Assembly (NCBI RefSeq): GCF_018294505.1 | Contig: NC_057797.1 | Span: 125,803,116-125,867,115, forward strand | Length of the DNA: 64,000 nucleotides | Source: Triticum aestivum | Lineage: Eukaryota; Streptophyta; Magnoliopsida; Poales; Poaceae | Direction: 5' to 3' | Shown: positions 61,861 to 64,000 of the stretch, in pieces | How positions within the stretch are numbered: position 1 is the first letter of the stretch | Layout: the number at the start of each line of letters is the position of its first letter | The notes under the pieces: model-generated | Told to the model about the DNA's origin: nothing | The model's input: the letters and a program-made list of their open reading frames with translations, nothing else | Databases searched by the model: none | Program-made: the position numbers and the translations under genes

Positions 61861-63105
61861 TGAAATCCCGACACGCGAAATGCCCGTGGTACCCCTGAAC
61901 CGAAAGAACCGCCTCAAATCGGTGGGGGTACTTTCGTAACTTACCCCACATTTCGGACAAGCGCGTCTCTAAGCCATGGTTCCCCACTGCCATCCCATCC
62001 GCCCACCCATTCGTACACCGAGGCCGCGAAAACCCGCGACGAAACCCCACACCCTGCTCCGTCCGCCACCCAGCCGAGCCTCTTCCCCGACGACGTCGTC
62101 CACAGCAACACCTCGACGTCCCTCATCCACCGTACCGGATGAGGATCCGTCGTCGATCTCATCGTCCCGCCGGTTCAGCCACCCCGTCCTCCACCTCCAA
62201 GGAGCTGCCCCGACGTTCCCCTCGTCTTTCGCGCCACCTCCATTCCCACACCGCCGTCTTCACCTGCACCACCGGAAGAGCATCATCATCACCGTTTCCT
62301 CGGATGAAGCTGCGGCCTAATCGGCGCCACCAAAGAGGTTGTACACTAATCGCCGCATTTTCTTCTTGATTCGATCTCACGGTGCTGCCGGCGCTCGGTC
62401 CCGAGCCGACACGGCGCGGCTCCATCCACGGCGGCGTCGCCGGCCACTTCCTCCACGGCGTCGCTCCCTCGGCGGCGACGTCCACATCAGTAGGAGCTGC
62501 TGCTGCTTTAGCTCTCGCTCGCGCTGCTGCTCTGCTCTTGCTCTCGGTCCCCTGCCTGGTCTGCTCTTGCTATTGCTCTTGCTCGCGCTGCTGCTCTCGC
62601 TCTTGCTCTTGCTTGCGATGCTGCTCCGATTTAGCTACACTTCAGTCGACTGAATCGACTTTTGGGTCAGTCGATTTTCAGGGGGTGGGGGGGGGGCTCG
62701 CCGGGTGAAGGAAGAACCAGCCGCAGCAGGGAGGGGGGCTCGCCGGAGAGGTACCCCACTATCTATCTTAGGGTTCAGGATGGGGGCGGTGGTCGCCGCG
62801 TGGCGGGGCGGTGGCGTGGGGATCGCCGGAGAAAAAGCTCGGCACGGGGGGGGGGGGGGCTAGAGGGATGGCCGGGGCGGCGGCGGACCGGCGGTGGGGA
62901 GTGTTTTCGGGGCGGGCGGGGCGGCGCACCGCCGGCCGCGGGCGGGGGGGGGCTGCTGTTTGGCCGGTGGTGGCTGGCGGCTCAGGGGGGTGGAGGTTGA
63001 AGATGAACCGCAGGCCCTTGATTTCGTATCCAACGGCTGCAAAATCGACTGACCAGAGATGAAAAAGTCAGTCGACCGACGTGTAGCCTCACCTTGCTAG
63101 TGCGT
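61861..63105. other. GC-rich gene-like sequence without a supportable gene
   Basis: High-GC stretches at 61970-62330 and 62395-63000. Open frames on both strands are Pro/Ser/Arg- or Gly-rich low-complexity text. 62500-62630 is a GCTGCTCT/GCTCTTGCT repeat. The phrase CCAAAGAGGTTGTACACT (62328-62345) looks like an exon end plus a GT donor and recurs at 63524. This could be a leader exon, a promoter or a captured fragment; I cannot support a gene. Confidence 0.4.
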
Positions 63106-63222
63106 TCAGTTTCGACAGCAAAATTCAGTTTCGACAGTAATTCAGTTTGACAGTTAAGTTCAGTTTCGACAGTTAAGTTCAGTTTCGACAGTTAAATTCA
63201 GTTTCGACAGTTAAGTTCAGAG
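63106..63222. repeat. ~20 bp tandem repeat, GTTCAGTTTCGACAGTTAA
   Basis: Six near copies in a row. The last four are almost identical with single-base length changes. Confidence 0.92.
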
Positions 63223-63835
63223 ATGAACGGCTGATGTATTTTACATCTAGCACTTTGTGGTTATGTATTTTACGTCATGTATTGGAGATGCTATTAGAAT
63301 TCCACTCAGGTTAACGTTGTTCGTTGTCTCTCTTGTCCTGCTTCAGCCTCGGCGTCGTACAACTCACCGGAGCTGCTCCAACGACGAAACCCTCCATCAC
63401 AGCGGAGCAGTACCTCGGGCTCCATCTCCAGACGCCTAAGATCTTCTTCCCCTCCTCCGACAGCCAAGTCAGCCGGAGCATCCTCACCGGCCAACCCAAT
63501 CACGCTGAGATCGACATGGCTTCGCCAAAGAGGTTGTACACTTGTTGCATCTCTTTTTTACTCTACATGTTATATATATTGTCCACTGAGCACTCGTAGT
63601 AACGGGAAATACGATTATTTTATCCTACTATATGACAAGCAGTGAGGTACCAGGCAACTTAGCTATCCGTGATGGACTCTCTTGAACGCCATCATTATTT
63701 ATCTCTGCGCGTTTGAGCTGTGCATTTGTCGATGGGCCTGGGAGTTGAGCTAGTATGGCAGTGGCCTGGGTCCAAAGTAATAGAAGTAGCACAAAAACAT
63801 TTTTTAGTGTAGGATTTTCCTTGCTCAAGCCTGCC
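63223..63835. other. Sequence to the right of the short tandem repeat
   Basis: Contains a plus frame 63324-63599 that ends in AEIDMASPKRLYTCC and overlaps the second AAAGAGGTTGTACACT phrase. No domain is recognised. The rest is non-coding. Confidence 0.35.
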
Positions 63836-64000
63836 TACTAGAATCGCCAGTGCTTGAAAGGAAAAGTGAATGAAAAACATCGGAATTGGAAAGTTTCCTA
63901 TGGTACTACTTTTCATGAATTTGGTGCAAAGGAATGGAGCAAAGGAAAACTGTAGGATTTGTTCCTTTAGTGTCTCCTTGAAAGAAAAACCGTAGGAATT
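63836..64000. repeat. Transposon-like AT-rich end of the window
   Basis: AGTTTCCTATGG, GGATTTGTTCC and CCGTAGGAATT resemble the phrases in the MITE at 59550. It runs off the window, so it cannot be bounded. Confidence 0.35.

Noticed and set aside
61634..62708. Several 60-140 codon ORFs on both strands
   Set aside because: GC-driven low-complexity frames, mutually overlapping, no conserved motif.

Overview
This window is plant nuclear DNA, and the repeats point to a Triticeae grass (wheat, Aegilops, rye or barley group). The evidence is a full-length Angela/BARE/WIS-type copia element, an Athila-clade gypsy element, many Stowaway MITEs with CTCCCTCCGT ends, and a CACTA terminus. There are also three intron-containing genes of conserved plant families. 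Two runs of N (50701-50832, 51242-51425) show that it is a draft assembly.

Region 1 (1-30.5 kb) is a nested transposon block. A tandem array with a roughly 0.6 kb unit (1-341 and 29032-about 30380) was split by an Athila-like Ty3/gypsy element (342-29031, TSD ATATG). That element was itself hit twice, both times on the minus strand. One insertion is a non-coding LARD-like LTR element (3678-13693, TSD GGGAT), inside gag-pol. The other is an Angela-like copia element (18603-27184, TSD AGACT), in the 3' untranslated part. Removing both insertions and their TSD copies leaves a host of about 10.08 kb. All coding regions of these elements are broken.

Region 2 (30.5-45.1 kb) is the gene island. It holds 40S ribosomal protein SA (+, 5 exons, 304 aa), the shared RNA polymerase subunit RPB6 (+, 6 exons, 142 aa) and a peroxisomal FMN-dependent 2-hydroxy-acid oxidase of the GLO/HAOX family (-, 10 coding exons, 366 aa, plus an upstream non-coding exon). 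I traced every coding exon with GT..AG borders and an unbroken frame. RPB6 and GLO are convergent. Six short Stowaway-type MITEs sit between and inside these genes.

Region 3 (45.1-54 kb) is again repeats. It contains a zinc-knuckle (CCHC) gag/LINE ORF1 remnant cut by the 3' LTR of a minus-strand retroelement. That element carries a long uncharacterised plant-transposon ORF, which is in turn cut by a CACTA terminus at 50200. Extensive tandem repeats follow. No matching CACTA right end was found.

Region 4 (54-64 kb) has three small, poorly characterised genes or pseudogenes, each with one visible lesion: a short minus-strand ORF, a DEDD-type 3'-5' exonuclease-like gene and a coiled-coil gene. 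It also has a strong 24-bp hairpin, a 2.2 kb element with long inverted arms, several MITEs and GC-rich gene-like sequence with short tandem repeats.

All alignments, exon borders and divergence counts were done by hand. Family names for transposons are from memory of the families and need a database check.
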